From the NCBI RefSeq assembly GCF_964204865.1, contig NC_135259.1, positions 2,666,001 to 2,730,000 of the forward strand: a stretch of 64,000 nucleotides of DNA. The letters are read 5' to 3'. The notes beneath the pieces are model-generated. The model saw only the letters and a program-made list of their open reading frames with translations, did not search any database and had not been told where the DNA came from. Origin of the DNA: Styela clava. Lineage: Eukaryota > Chordata > Ascidiacea > Stolidobranchia > Styelidae. Positions 1 through 10,744 of the stretch are shown in pieces (the stretch's first letter is position 1; every line of letters starts with the position of its first letter). The translations under genes and the position numbers were made by a program.

Positions 1-776
1 TTTTGATTTTACTGGAAAGAGGGGATTCTGTAATGTTCGCAATGGATTTGCCATCGGGAATCTGCTGTAGGGCAAGGTGGGGCACGTTGGGACATGGGGC
101 ACGGTGCAAAATCAGCTCTCGCACTGTTACTATATTCAGATTCAGATTCAGATATTTATTTCCGTCATGCAAGAAATCCTGTCCGCGGTTCGATGTTTCA
201 ATCCGCCCTCCGGTGAGTTACAACGTCCCCGCGAACGGACAACGGACGGGTAGAGCGGCGCAAGCTATGAGGTGAAATTGGTTTTGGGAGGTTGAAACTA
301 AAATTTCACCGTTTCAGTTTTTTCTTTTTTCTACTGTAGCCTTCCCAACATGACAAACCACCGTCTGATATTTTTCAGCTTTAGTCCACTGTAAAATATT
401 CATAACGTTGGCGAGTGGATGTGCCTTCCGAATTTCGCCGTGGGATGGTCTGAAAATATTTGTTTCCTATGGGGAACAATGGACCTGGGTTCAGTGGGAC
501 ATGCCCTACAGGGCACAATTCGACAGTGTTTGATACAATAAGTGCTTAGAGACCTAGAAATGCGTTATATTTTGTGTAGTATTATGGTTTCTTTCGACCC
601 ATGGCCCAATATGGAATATATTCGAGAATCAATAATATTTCCACATTTAGATTCCCGGAAGGAAATAATCAGTTTTATTTGCAAAATTTTTTATCCAAAT
701 ATCTGAACTATTCCAGTTGAACATTGATTTAAAAAATATTAAATCTTCAAATTCGAAGTCTCTCTGTTCTTTAGAC

Positions 777-2883
777 CAGTGATTCCCAAAGTGGGCGATA
801 TCGCCCCCCGGTGGGCGAAAACGATACAGAGGGGGGCGAAAAAGTCGAAGGGGGCGACAGGGGGGCGATTTCGCGAAACCCGTTTTTGTTCGGCGCATCG
901 TACACTTGGTTACTGTACTCTGCGTGCTTTCATAAGTTTGAATCACGTGGGTGATTATCACAAGCGAAAGGATTGCTGGACTCGTCTTCGCAGTAAGGTA
1001 CGGCAGTTTGCGTATCCCAGTGGTCGGCAAAATACGGCCGGAGTAAAATAACCTGACCCGGGATGCTTCACTGAATGGACCTTTCCCCGACCTTTGACCC
1101 CGGAAAATGCTTCCTATACTTTACCATTTTAAAATTTTCAGTGCTTATTTTGAGTGGTTTCGCGACTTGTTGCCTGTAAAATGGGGTATTTGTTTCAAAC
1201 TATCATTCTAATTCATACCATTCAACAATTTGTTTTTTAAAAGTACCGGTGAAGAATTTTATCACAGCTATTTCTGTACTAATTTTTGATTACTGTAATT
1301 AAACTGGAACTTCTAGGAAGACAAAGTGATCATTGACTTATTCGATTTATATTTGAATTTCCGAAAAAACAACTAAAACTAACGAATATAATTCAAAAAC
1401 GCGAAAATGAGGTGATTTTCACGACCACGCCTGAAAATCTGTCTGAGTGAGAAATGTGTCTGAGTGGATGTAAAAGGGAGCATTGTTACGTTTATTTTTG
1501 CATCTTGCTGATTAGCCAATGTCACGAAGTAAACAAGGAAGTATATGCCCGGGGAAACACCCAAGCGGCGGTTTTGACTAAGAATTAATTTTATTTATAA
1601 TCTACGCTCGAGGAGTAAATTACATTTTTTACGTAACAGAATTTATCGTGAGACACGTTTAGACTGAATTTCATTATATCCTAAAAATTCTACAGCTACT
1701 CATTTAACGAGCCTACAATTTAATTATAATTAGACAAATGGAAACACGCAGAAAAGTTGATGTTGAGTGCAGGGGTTCAATAGCGCAGTAAATTTTTCGA
1801 ATATATTGCAATGCAATGAGGAAATTAAATTCATAGCCTATTCAAGAGATTCGTTCACCGCTTAATTTTTGTAAGAATGTATCTTCTTTAAAAAAATCTT
1901 CATCAAAATTTCACAAACCATGCGAAAATATTCACTTCGATGTTTGAAAGTACATATTTGTGCGAACAATTATTTTCGAAAATGAACATTACAAAGAACT
2001 AGGATTAGTGATGTTCATTTAGAAAATGTTCCAATCTTGTCGTCGTAAGGCTATCAAGCGTAATACAGCAACAAGACAATGTCACAATAAATGTCATCGT
2101 AATAATTTTTCAATAGGACGACTGAGTTGAGATCACGAATTGTCGCAGTTTTCGCACGCTGTTCCGTTTTTAACTTTTTAAAAAAATATATGCGACCCGT
2201 AAAAGACTAGCAACCCTAAATTTTGTCCCGCGAGCGACATAAAATTTGCCGACCCCTGGGCCGTATCCGTTAGTTGGTCACGACTTCTTCCACATCCGAG
2301 TGCACGAATCCCAAACAATCGGCTGATTAATTCTATGGACTGGATGACGTGATAGGATGAGGAATCGGGGATGAATTTTACCAAAGGCCGTTATATATCA
2401 TGTATTTTAGTGCAGGTCATCAGGCTATAGGGATGAACGAGATGTACGAAAATAATTAATATAAGTTTAGAAAGAGTAACTTTGTTTTCATTATTTTAAT
2501 GTGAAATGGGGTGTATTTAAGGAGTTAAATGCTATAGGGCAAGAGTACACGGCGGTTTTTGAGAAGATAAAACCCTGGATTGTTTCATTTCCGACCTCTT
2601 ATATGATGAAAAGGGATTTTCTGCCGTGCTACTATTGCTACCAAAACAACGAAATCGCCTTTCCATCAGTAAACGGGGTAATTTTAGATATAATAATAAA
2701 CTCGCTGACGAACACCAAGCTCATCCATCTCATTAAAAAAGACTATAAACTATGAGTTGTCTTCTTATTTGGTCTGTAATATATGCGTTCTGGCTTTACA
2801 TTTTTTTTTGTAGTGGAGGGGGGCGATGAAGTTGTATAAACTACTTTAGGGGGGCGATGGTCAAAAAAGTTTGGGAACCACTG
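777..2883. mobile_element. hAT-superfamily DNA transposon, degenerate
   Basis: The ends are terminal inverted repeats: CAGTGATTCCCAAAGTGGGC at the left and the reverse complement of CAGTGGTTCCCAAACTTTTT at the right. A perfect 8-bp target-site duplication CTTTAGAC flanks it (769-776 and 2884-2891). The CAGTG termini and 8-bp duplication are diagnostic of hAT elements. The 2107-bp body is decayed; the only transposase-like remnant I see is at 2501-2755. A further hAT-like end (reverse strand, GGGGTCGGCAAATTTTATGT) lies inside at about 2225-2265, suggesting a nested insertion. Confidence 0.9.
2501..2755 (+). pseudogene. hAT transposase C-terminal remnant
   Basis: An open frame of 84 codons inside the hAT element. 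Its middle reads FPTSYMMKRDF, resembling the conserved start of the hAT C-terminal dimerisation region (FPTSY-x4-F), and its end reads SLTNTKLIHLIKKDYKL, resembling the usual LTN-x-P-x-I-x-x-L segment. The expected polar stretch between them is scrambled, and no upstream RNase H-like part is readable. I read this as a dead transposase tail of the ZBED/SCAND3-like type rather than a gene. Confidence 0.5.
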
Positions 2884-3241
2884 CTTTAGACGATTATGCT
2901 GATTAAGTGCTTATTTTTAAGGGCATACTTCGTTGAATTTTGGCAGACTGACCCATTGTGCCCCAGAGTCTGTTCGAATGTGCCCCACAAGTGGGGTACA
3001 GTGGAACACTTGACAGACGATTTTCAAAGCATTTTGGTAATAAAATGTGTGTCGCAAGGAAATTTCTTAGTCGCTGAATAAAAACTACATTTACCCCTCT
3101 ATGCATTAGTCCCGCCAACTTAAGTGAATATGCTGAATTAACGGCTCAAAATATGCAAAAGAAAAAAAGTGTCCCAACCTTCCCCACTTTCCCCTAAGCG
3201 AAAATTGTAGATCATAATATTCCTTCATTTCATTTTAACAG

Positions 3242-3429
3242 TAGGTTTACATGTGATGAGGCATTGCAATCCAGCAAGATTGCTTCACATACCAGTAGAA
3301 AGAGCTATCAGAAGAGTTGAAGAATATCAGTTATCTGGATGCAGAATACCACTGAATATGCTAGAAACAGTTAAGCAAATATGTACTGTTGCTTGCCTAT
3401 TAACTAAATTCAGCGGCCCTTTGTTTTAA
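3242..3429 (+). CDS. Terminal coding exon, unknown family
   Basis: A pyrimidine-rich acceptor (TTCATTTTAACAG) opens a frame of 61 codons ending in TAA at 3427-3429. In intron phase 1 it begins GLHVMRHCNPARLL and ends LLTKFSGPLF. The segment is basic and helical-looking (HIPVERAIRRVEEYQLSG) with cysteines at residues 8, 33, 47 and 51 of the exon. The downstream 330 bases look like a 3' untranslated region with two polyadenylation signals. I do not recognise the family. Upstream exons were not found; they would lie beyond the transposon at 777-2883. It could be a chance open frame, but acceptor, stop and poly(A) signals agree. Confidence 0.4.
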
Positions 3430-3731
3430 AAGTAGGTATTCAGTTTTGTTTTTGAGTTTTAGTTTGTTCATTGTTACAAATTATTTTAAGTTCAAGCAGT
3501 TTAGTTTATCAAATACATTCAGAACATATTTTATGTCTTTTCAAGAAAAATCTTAGATTTGTTTGTATGAGTAAATGGTGTGGGTGTTACAACATTATCA
3601 GATCAACAGTTAAAAGAAGAGGGAAAATTCAGAATAGCCTGTTATACCCCTTGTCACGTCTGTTTCCACTAATTGCACTATGGCAAATACACAATTGAAA
3701 GCCCAAAGCAACTGTAAATACATTCAAAAGC

Positions 3732-3761
3732 AATAAAATACATAAATGATTGGGCAATAAA
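3732..3761 (+). terminator. Tandem poly(A) signals AATAAA
   Basis: Two AATAAA hexamers at 3732-3737 and 3756-3761, about 300 bases after the stop at 3429, are suitably placed to end the transcript of the plus-strand terminal exon. Confidence 0.45.
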
Positions 3762-4133
3762 ACATTTACAACAGGCATATTAAATTTCTTCTCTTCATAT
3801 AAAATTAAGCTTCAGAAGTTACAAAAAAAAAAAAATTGTTGTCCTCAAGATGACATGTTTGATGCAACCGTGTTTATGAAATGATAATAAAAAAAAGCAT
3901 TCTAGACGCATTTGTATGTCCAGAAAATATGCATCATTAAAATATATAAAATAAATAAAACATGCACCTGAAGGTAGAGAAATAATGATATCAAACCACT
4001 TGAGTCCTGTGATTCCTAAACACCTCATTTTAGAAAATAATAATCGTGATTCATTTTCAATGTCCATTCCCCTTTATCATTTTTGAAAAGACGAGAAACC
4101 TTGTCAAAAGTGTCAGACAGCGGGCATTTGATT

Positions 4134-4505
4134 CTAATAAGCCATAGCATAGTTTGCCATCACAAGATGGGTTGTAAACTTTGCGATCTGGTGAACATCC
4201 CAACCAGGGACAGGTTGAGATATTACTAACTCACGTGGGGAACACTGGCATATTTTTATTTCCTCATATAATTTTTCTGGTTCCATTTGGATACCTCTTT
4301 TTTTATCGCTACAGTTTGGGAATTTTGAAGGAGTAAGATTTGATGCAAGGGAGTCGTAAATTTTCGTTGTTGGTGCCAAATTGGAGAGTTATACTGATTT
4401 GGAGTCATGCATTCAATGTGTTTAGAATCTTCTCTGCCCAAAGTAAGATTTGGCATCACTTGGTGTTGCATTTCTGTTAACACTGTGTTAGTTTGTGGTA
4501 ACAAA
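4134..4505 (-). pseudogene. Frameshifted minus-strand exon, unknown
   Basis: On the minus strand a strong acceptor (CTCTCCCTCTGTCTAG) ends just before 4505. One frame runs from 4504 to a stop at 4256; a second, more protein-like frame (ending SPRELVISQPVPGWDVHQ and then MANYAMAY) starts only after a TAA near 4382 and runs to 4134. A single frameshift near 4375 would join them. This looks like a decayed exon or retrocopy. The family is not recognised, and nearby minus-strand frames at 4665-5012 could belong to the same relic. Confidence 0.3.
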
Positions 4506-6196
4506 CTAGACAGAGGGAGAGTGGAAAATTAATAACTTTCCTCATCCCATATCTGTTGATATGCTATAGACTATAGAGGATTCCCAAATGGTGCTTGTCC
4601 AAAATTTATTAATATGTTTACAACAGAGAATGTATTTGACGGCAAAATTGTATTCAACTGAATATTATATTGATTCAAATTTAGACATCTCAGCCATTGC
4701 GTAATTCTTCCAGGTTTGTGTAGAGGGCTTCGAATTGTCCTGATGTTTTTGATTCTGATCTGACCATCGTCTGGTGCGGACGTGGTACCGGCATTTGGCG
4801 ATGGAATACTGAAATAAGAGATTTTTTGGACTAAAACTTGGAAACCCGGACAAAAATAATTCCTTCAGTGAATCTGATTTCAGAACTGTACCTGTAACCG
4901 ATTGGAGCCGAAAAGAGTCTGCAATCCTGGACAAAAATAAGAATGCTGAACTATTGGATCTGCGCGAAATCACTATAAAATACAAACAAATGTTCAGAAC
5001 AATGAAGACCAAAATATAACCAACATATGATACTAATTAATGTAAAGAATGCCCTCGATTCATCCGAAATCTATAGAAACTTTGATTGTTAGTTTTTATG
5101 TGCAAAAATTGGACTGCCTTCAAATTTTTCTAGCTGTATGTATGCGTGTTCTGGAGTTTGATTGTTTTGCACTTTTTTTTCACATCTCATGTGATTATCG
5201 CCCAAATACGTTGATTTGGCTCAAACGTGTTTGTGACCGACACACTGTCGTCTTTATTGTCATTTTTTTACAACTTGAATTAGTGACTCACTTTTTTTCA
5301 CATGGGACAACCAAGGAGGCTTTTACTGCTGCTCATCGATTTTTTTTATTATTTTTAAATATATATATTATTTGCGTTCCTTTTGGTAAGCGAGCACGTA
5401 CATTGCGCGTTATAAACTTTGTTCTCAAGTTTCGCTCGTGTTCCGGGCATTTCTATTATATATATGTTTTGTTGGTTTCATCGTCAGTAGTTTATTTTTT
5501 TTTTTTTTTATCACATACCAAAAGTACACAGTAGACATCGAGTTTTGTGTTCCATAATGCCGAAATAAATTGTATTGTATTTTGAATAACAACTCAGTAG
5601 GCTACATTGTGCCGCCGCAAATTTACAAATAATGAATCGATGACATCTTGCTTTTATTAAAAATTCTGAACATCTTGGAAAACTGTAAAAATAATAATGC
5701 AAATTAGTGATGCTGTTTATGAGTTGCAACTTAATTTGCCATCAAGGGTTGTATATTCAGCATGGTTTAATCGAAACCTATTCGTAATGAGATTAGATAA
5801 AGTATTTCATACTCCGCCATTGTAGAAAAATGCCAACAACAGACGGAGATTTCAGGAAAGTTGTGTAATTTATAAGCTGCCCCAGCCTTATAGCTCCCCT
5901 TTAAAAATAATAAACAATATGCAATGCAAAAAGTTGGTAAAACTTCCCAGCTAAGCTCAATCAAATAAGCAAAAAATCTTAGAAATCTCTGTTTCCACTT
6001 CGGAAAAGCGACGTAACAGTATTCGATTTGCCAGCCGAACAGACAGATTTTCTGGCATGGTTGTGAACATGACCTCGTTTTCTCGTGCAATTTGTCAGTT
6101 TTTGTTTATGTTTCGGAAATTTCAGTACAAATTGAAATATTACTTAATTATTCTGTCTTTTTATATTTAATTACAGTAATCAAAAGTTAACTAACA

Positions 6197-6540
6197 GTTG
6201 AGGTTGAGTGAAACTTAACTACCTCTCCTTGCTCTATATGTCATTACGCAAGGATGCTGTAGCAAGAGTGTAAATGGCTATTGCACACGAACACAAATAT
6301 ATTTCTGTATCGTTTCGATAGGTAATTTGGAGACCTTTAGGAGATATCCCTGTTGCTACGAAGTGCCTTAGATTCCGCTTGTGGTGTTGTAGCCTGGTTT
6401 CTTTCAGTGTAATTTTCTTCGAATTGTTGAAGTCTATTTTGTGATGTTTGTAAATTCGACGAAATGTTACAGAAATATGTTTGTGTTCGTGTGCAGCAAG
6501 ACTCTTGAATTGAATAGAATAATCAAAAGTTAGTTTAGAA
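6197..6540. repeat. Interspersed repeat with inverted copies
   Basis: The segment starting AACAGTTGAGGTTG and containing GGATGCTGTAGCAAGAGTG recurs at 62056-62230. Here it also carries an inverted partner: GCACACGAACACAAATATAT at about 6284 is complementary to the stretch at 6461-6497. This suggests two copies inserted head to head. The 62-kb copy ends in a GTCTGACC/GGTCAGAC palindrome, a motif I associate with LINE- or Penelope-type 3' ends, so it may be a retroelement tail. Confidence 0.5.
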
Positions 6541-6835
6541 ATAGCTGCATGTGATATAGATCGGTACTTTTTAATAACAGGGCTGCCTATTTGGAATTGA
6601 AATGATTGTTTGAGACTTATATATCAACCATTTTAAGGCGTAAACTAGCGAAACCACCCTTAAAATGAGCATCAAAAATGTTGAAATTAAAAAATCTAGG
6701 TAGAGACGGTCGGGGAAACATTTATTGCTGACTCAATATTACCACAGTCAGTCGCACAATACTAAACACATAATGTCAGCTTTTGATAAAAAATATGTCT
6801 TATGTGTAATAACGCAGACTCAACATCTTGGTTTT

Positions 6836-6890
6836 GCTGCCCTCTACAACGTGCTGCCCGGGGCGGCGCCCCTCTCTAGGCACGCCACTG
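6836..6890 (-). mobile_element. Orphan hAT terminus
   Basis: Read on the minus strand from 6890: CAGTGGCGTGCCTAGAGAGG followed by GGCGCCGCCCCGGGCAGC, a typical GC-rich hAT end with a CAGTGG terminus. No matching second terminus was found nearby, so this is a truncated copy. Confidence 0.5.
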
Positions 6891-8050
6891 CCAATATGTT
6901 GCGGATACGAAATCTTTTCACAACAACAATGTAGCAAAACGATCCATTGGTCTACCTCGAGTCCAAGTCCTTCGATTTGTAAATTCGCTGAAAATGTGCG
7001 AATATTTCCCGTTTAGTTTGTCAAATTGTTTCAAACAAAAATAAAGTGCAGTGTTACAAATTTGCAACTTTAGTTCTAAGATACTCATAAGTAGGAATCC
7101 TCAATTTCCACAACTTTACTATAAAAAACGATAATTCACATTCTTAAATTGCAAAAATTGAGATTGTTAACTATAATGCATCATTCTATTTTGAAGCGAA
7201 GGTGCAGGGAAAGACTTCATTGAAATACAACGACACTTGTAATTCACAGCCGACGATTTGCAAGTTGGATCTAAGAAAGGGGGAGGAAAGGTGATCCTAA
7301 AGATAACAACGATCAAATTTTAAAGTTTTCAATTGCTCTTATTTTCTTTTCAGCTCTTGTCACATCAATCAGGTCAACCAACCACTATTGATTCCACTTT
7401 TGTTTGAGTTTTGCACTTTTTGAAGTATAATATTATGACCCTGTTTTAGCAAATATTCCTAAAAATATATATACAAATATTCTGCCCATCGTTCACCCAC
7501 CAACACTATTAGGCTTATATATATATATAAGAAAATCACAGGAAACTTTTTATTTGATGTTCAAGATAAACTGAAGGGTATATTAACTTATAAATTTGTA
7601 TGCCTACTTATATTTTATAATAGCAAGAGTCATAACTTACACGATACACACATTTTACACATCAAAGTTGGTTGCTTACTTTTAACGAAACTGATTAAAA
7701 CCTATCAAATAGACATTTTTATGTTCGGTTTGCGGTTTTACGTTGAAATGCGACATTGAAGTCTAATGTTTTTCTTTTGTATCCAAATTAATTTTGTTTT
7801 ATCTGTTCATCATATATATATGCAGATATCCACAGAATTTCTGTCTTTGAAAGCAAAACTCGTATTTGAAAATACGAAAAAAAACAATAACACCACGTGG
7901 TGCAACATATTGGCTACCACATATATATATAAAAATATTTATGAGTCAACACTATATCGATAAGTCAATTGATTATATTATTTTACAGTTTATACATTAA
8001 AGCACAGCATTAGGCACTTAGATTATACAAAAGCTTAACATAAGTTTAAA

Positions 8051-10744
8051 TCAAGCATTTTCGGTATGCGAAACGGTATATGGTGGAGGTGGAGGTTCAG
8101 AAGATGGCTTTGAAACAGGATACGGGGGTGGCTGTACTGAAAAATTGCACTCATATTTTGATATCGATGCATATTCAGGTGGCGTATCTGATGGAAGATC
8201 TGCAAGAAAACTAAAAAGTTTAAAACACTTCAATGCTTTATTAAATTTCAAATCCGAAAAAAAAAACATCGAACGTTCCCAATTGATTCGTATGCAGAGC
8301 CGTTCAAAATACTAAAATTCCCAATTGCATCCGGGTATCCTTAATTAACTGCACGTACGGAACTCGACTCGCATAAATACGTGGAAAAGTAAATAAATAG
8401 AAGGTGAATTCCAAATCCTTTTATTAGCATCAAGGTTTATGCATATATATTGATAAATATTACATTGCGATATTGATAGCTTTTCAATATATATAATCTA
8501 TATATAATTTCCATAACAGCACAAACAAAGAAATACCTACCTAAAGCTCTGTTCACGCGACCTTCATATTGAGTAGAACTAGTTGATCTTGATGATGTAT
8601 TATGCTGCTCAAAATCAAATTCATTAGAGGTTAGCAAAAAAAAAATAGTGGAGAAATGAGTGAGTATATATATTAGCTGTTATCATTTACGTTTTTTTCG
8701 ATTTTGTTTGAATAGAGACATATGAAGTATTCCAAGCATTGTAAGATTTTACCCCGTTTTTTTATGCATGATGACGCCCATTGCTTACAAACAGTATTAT
8801 AAGTTCGAAACTTATCAATATCCAAAGAGGTGCACCACGGCGGTGCGTCCATCATCGCGAAATTCTTGAGAACTGATTAAAACTAAATTAAAATTGCATT
8901 TAATGCCAATCAAACTTTCATGTTCATATATTTTGATAAAACAAGGTCAAGAAAACGTGTCTTATCAGAACAAGATCAAAGCAAAATTACTAATCACTAA
9001 TCTCACCCTTTCTGTAGTTCTGCTTTGAGTATTTTGATGCAATCTACGTGATCTTCTTCTTAGTCGACAGACAACAAATGCGATAGCCACGAAAATTGCT
9101 AAAGCAATGCAAACTGTCCACCAAATACTTAGCCTGTAAATTTGGTATTATTATTCAAAAGCTGTTTGAGTCCTATTCCCATGAACTAAGCTATTGCTGG
9201 TATTAGTTCTGTGATACAACTTCGGCTAGGATTTAGTTTGCTTCTAATATAAATATACATTTCTGATGTAGTTCTACTTAATTGACTTAAATAAAATTGA
9301 TTATTGGTACTGTGAGAAATGTCTTGTATTATCTTCTAGATCAGCGGTTCTTAGATAGAATTGATCATATATATTAGTTGACCTAAAATTAGTTTCGTGA
9401 CTCCAACTGATGGTTGATGTGCTGTATGACGTTAAATCTGATTTTGAGGTTGTTGTCGGCTCGATTTCGTCGCAACAATAAAAGTTCGAAAAGCCATCGT
9501 TGCAGCAGAATTTATCTTCATCATCACATACTCTTCCCCCACAGACATGTTCTGCGTAACAGAAATGAGAAAATTATGTTGCTGGAAAATATAATAAAAC
9601 CGTCTATCTTACCTGAAGATTTTCCATGGCAGTTAGCACCATACGCTCTATTACAACTGTACTCTCCGAATATGACGCGTTGACACTGGTCAATATTCCT
9701 CTCATTACCGTTACATGAAACATTTTGCAACACCATCGGCATGTGGTCCATATGAGTGAAAAACATGTGACTCCGTGCTCGTTTGTAACCGGCCATACGA
9801 CAGGCGACGTTGGCGAGAGACTTGTCGTCTTTTAAAATGTTATCAGCGCATATTCCTCCCCATTTTTTATCGTGATAAATTTGGAATATGCCAGAAGAAC
9901 CAAATATTATCCGTATGCTTCCCTCTGCAATCAAATAATAATATTGAATGTTAATAATGAAGAATATATGAAAAGTTGAACAACCTCTCTGCATCTCTGT
10001 TACAGCTTGTTTCGCATAGGATCTATGCAGTGGCGGGATTCACATTTTTTGTCAGCCGGTTCCATCGCACAAATGTCATATTTTTCAGGCGGTTCTGTTA
10101 CAAAAAGTCATGTAATGCTAACCGGTTCACTGATCTCATAAAATTCCGTGAGACGGTTCTATAGAACCGGTGCGAACCGGCTGAATCCTATTACTGGTTC
10201 TATGTAATTATATACAAAAGTAAAATAAGACGTGATCTCGGTTTTATCTGAAACATAACATAGGACCCCAGGGACTAGGACCCTAACTACTTTTAAGGGC
10301 GACTCAATTCGTTTATTACACCAGACAGACAGATCATCGTGGTCCATATCAAATACCACAAACAAACTAATTAACACGTGCCAATACAAAAAAAGCACAG
10401 TATATATAAATATCACAGTGATGGCGTTTTTGTCCTTCAATAAACAACGTTCATTAAGATGGATAAATCACATCGAATCTACAGACAGTTCTCAGCTTTA
10501 TCTTTATTAAATGATGAACTTTTCCAATTCAATTTCTATGTTTTTATCAAATTTTTTTTTCAATAATATTAGAACAATATCAGCAAAGGTCTTGCAATTC
10601 CCATGTATGAGCAGGTTGAACTTGACAAAACTTGAACGTTTCAAATATTCATTTTATTTACTTATCGTAAATCGGTATCTTACCTTCGATGGCGCTTGCT
10701 CCATAAACAAGAATTAGAAAAAATGTTGCTATAATCCGTTTCAT
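8051..10744 (-). CDS. SRCR-Shisa/WBP1-like PPxY membrane protein
   Basis: Six minus-strand exons join with matching phases into 293 codons plus stop: 10684-10744, 9613-9924, 9383-9551, 9007-9133, 8541-8604, 8051-8199 (phases 1,1,2,0,1). All junctions are GT-AG. Residues 1-19 (MKRIIATFFLILVYGASA) are a signal peptide. Residues 22-124, one exon, are an SRCR domain with motifs IYHDKKWGGIC, NVACRMAGYK and NVSCNGNE. Residues 126-152 hold exactly six cysteines as C-x4-C-x6-CC-x8-CC, like the Shisa/WBP1/VOPP1 group of small membrane adaptors. A Ser/Thr-rich stalk follows, then a transmembrane helix (about 185-203) and a basic stop-transfer RLRRRSRR. The cytoplasmic tail has three PPxY motifs (251-254, 268-271, 282-285), which in known families bind WW domains of NEDD4-type ligases. 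Role as a surface receptor or adaptor is inference. The weakest junction is the exon 3 donor (TTTTAG/GTCAAC). Confidence 0.85.
10028..10196. mobile_element. hAT MITE in intron 1 of the SRCR gene
   Basis: Inverted termini CAGTGGCGGGATTCA and TGAATCCTATTACTG, with a near-perfect 8-bp target duplication GATCTATG (10020-10027) and GTTCTATG (10197-10204). At 169 bp it is non-coding. It sits inside the first intron of the SRCR gene. Confidence 0.8.

Larger units (their letters stand above)
63..3198. other. Possible older TIR element enclosing the hAT
   Basis: A G-rich motif near 67-100 (CTGTAGGGCAAGGTGGGGCA, then GTTGGGACA) has a recognisable reverse complement at about 3168-3198 (TTAGGGGAAAGTGGGGAAGG, then TTGGGACA). 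Related GTGGGGCACA-like motifs sit at 480-510 and 2950-3010. This could be the pair of ends of an older inverted-repeat transposon that later received the hAT at 777-2883. I could not find a convincing target duplication, so the boundaries and the pairing are tentative. Confidence 0.25.
4506..8050. other. Intergenic, no supportable gene
   Basis: AT-rich sequence with T-tracts (5161-5170, 5340-5350, 5489-5509), an interspersed repeat with inverted halves (6197-6540), one orphan hAT terminus (6836-6890) and short TA-rich runs near 7521-7530 and 7918-7932. Open frames here have low-complexity hydrophobic translations and no splice-consistent partners. Confidence 0.6.

Noticed and set aside
779..1051. 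90-codon frame at the left end of the first hAT
   Set aside because: It begins inside the terminal inverted repeat and encodes GC-rich terminal sequence; a by-product of the transposon end.
5049..5534. 161-codon plus-strand open frame
   Set aside because: Translation is dominated by Phe, Leu, Ile and Val from T-rich low-complexity DNA; no splice sites, domain or conserved motif. Most likely chance.
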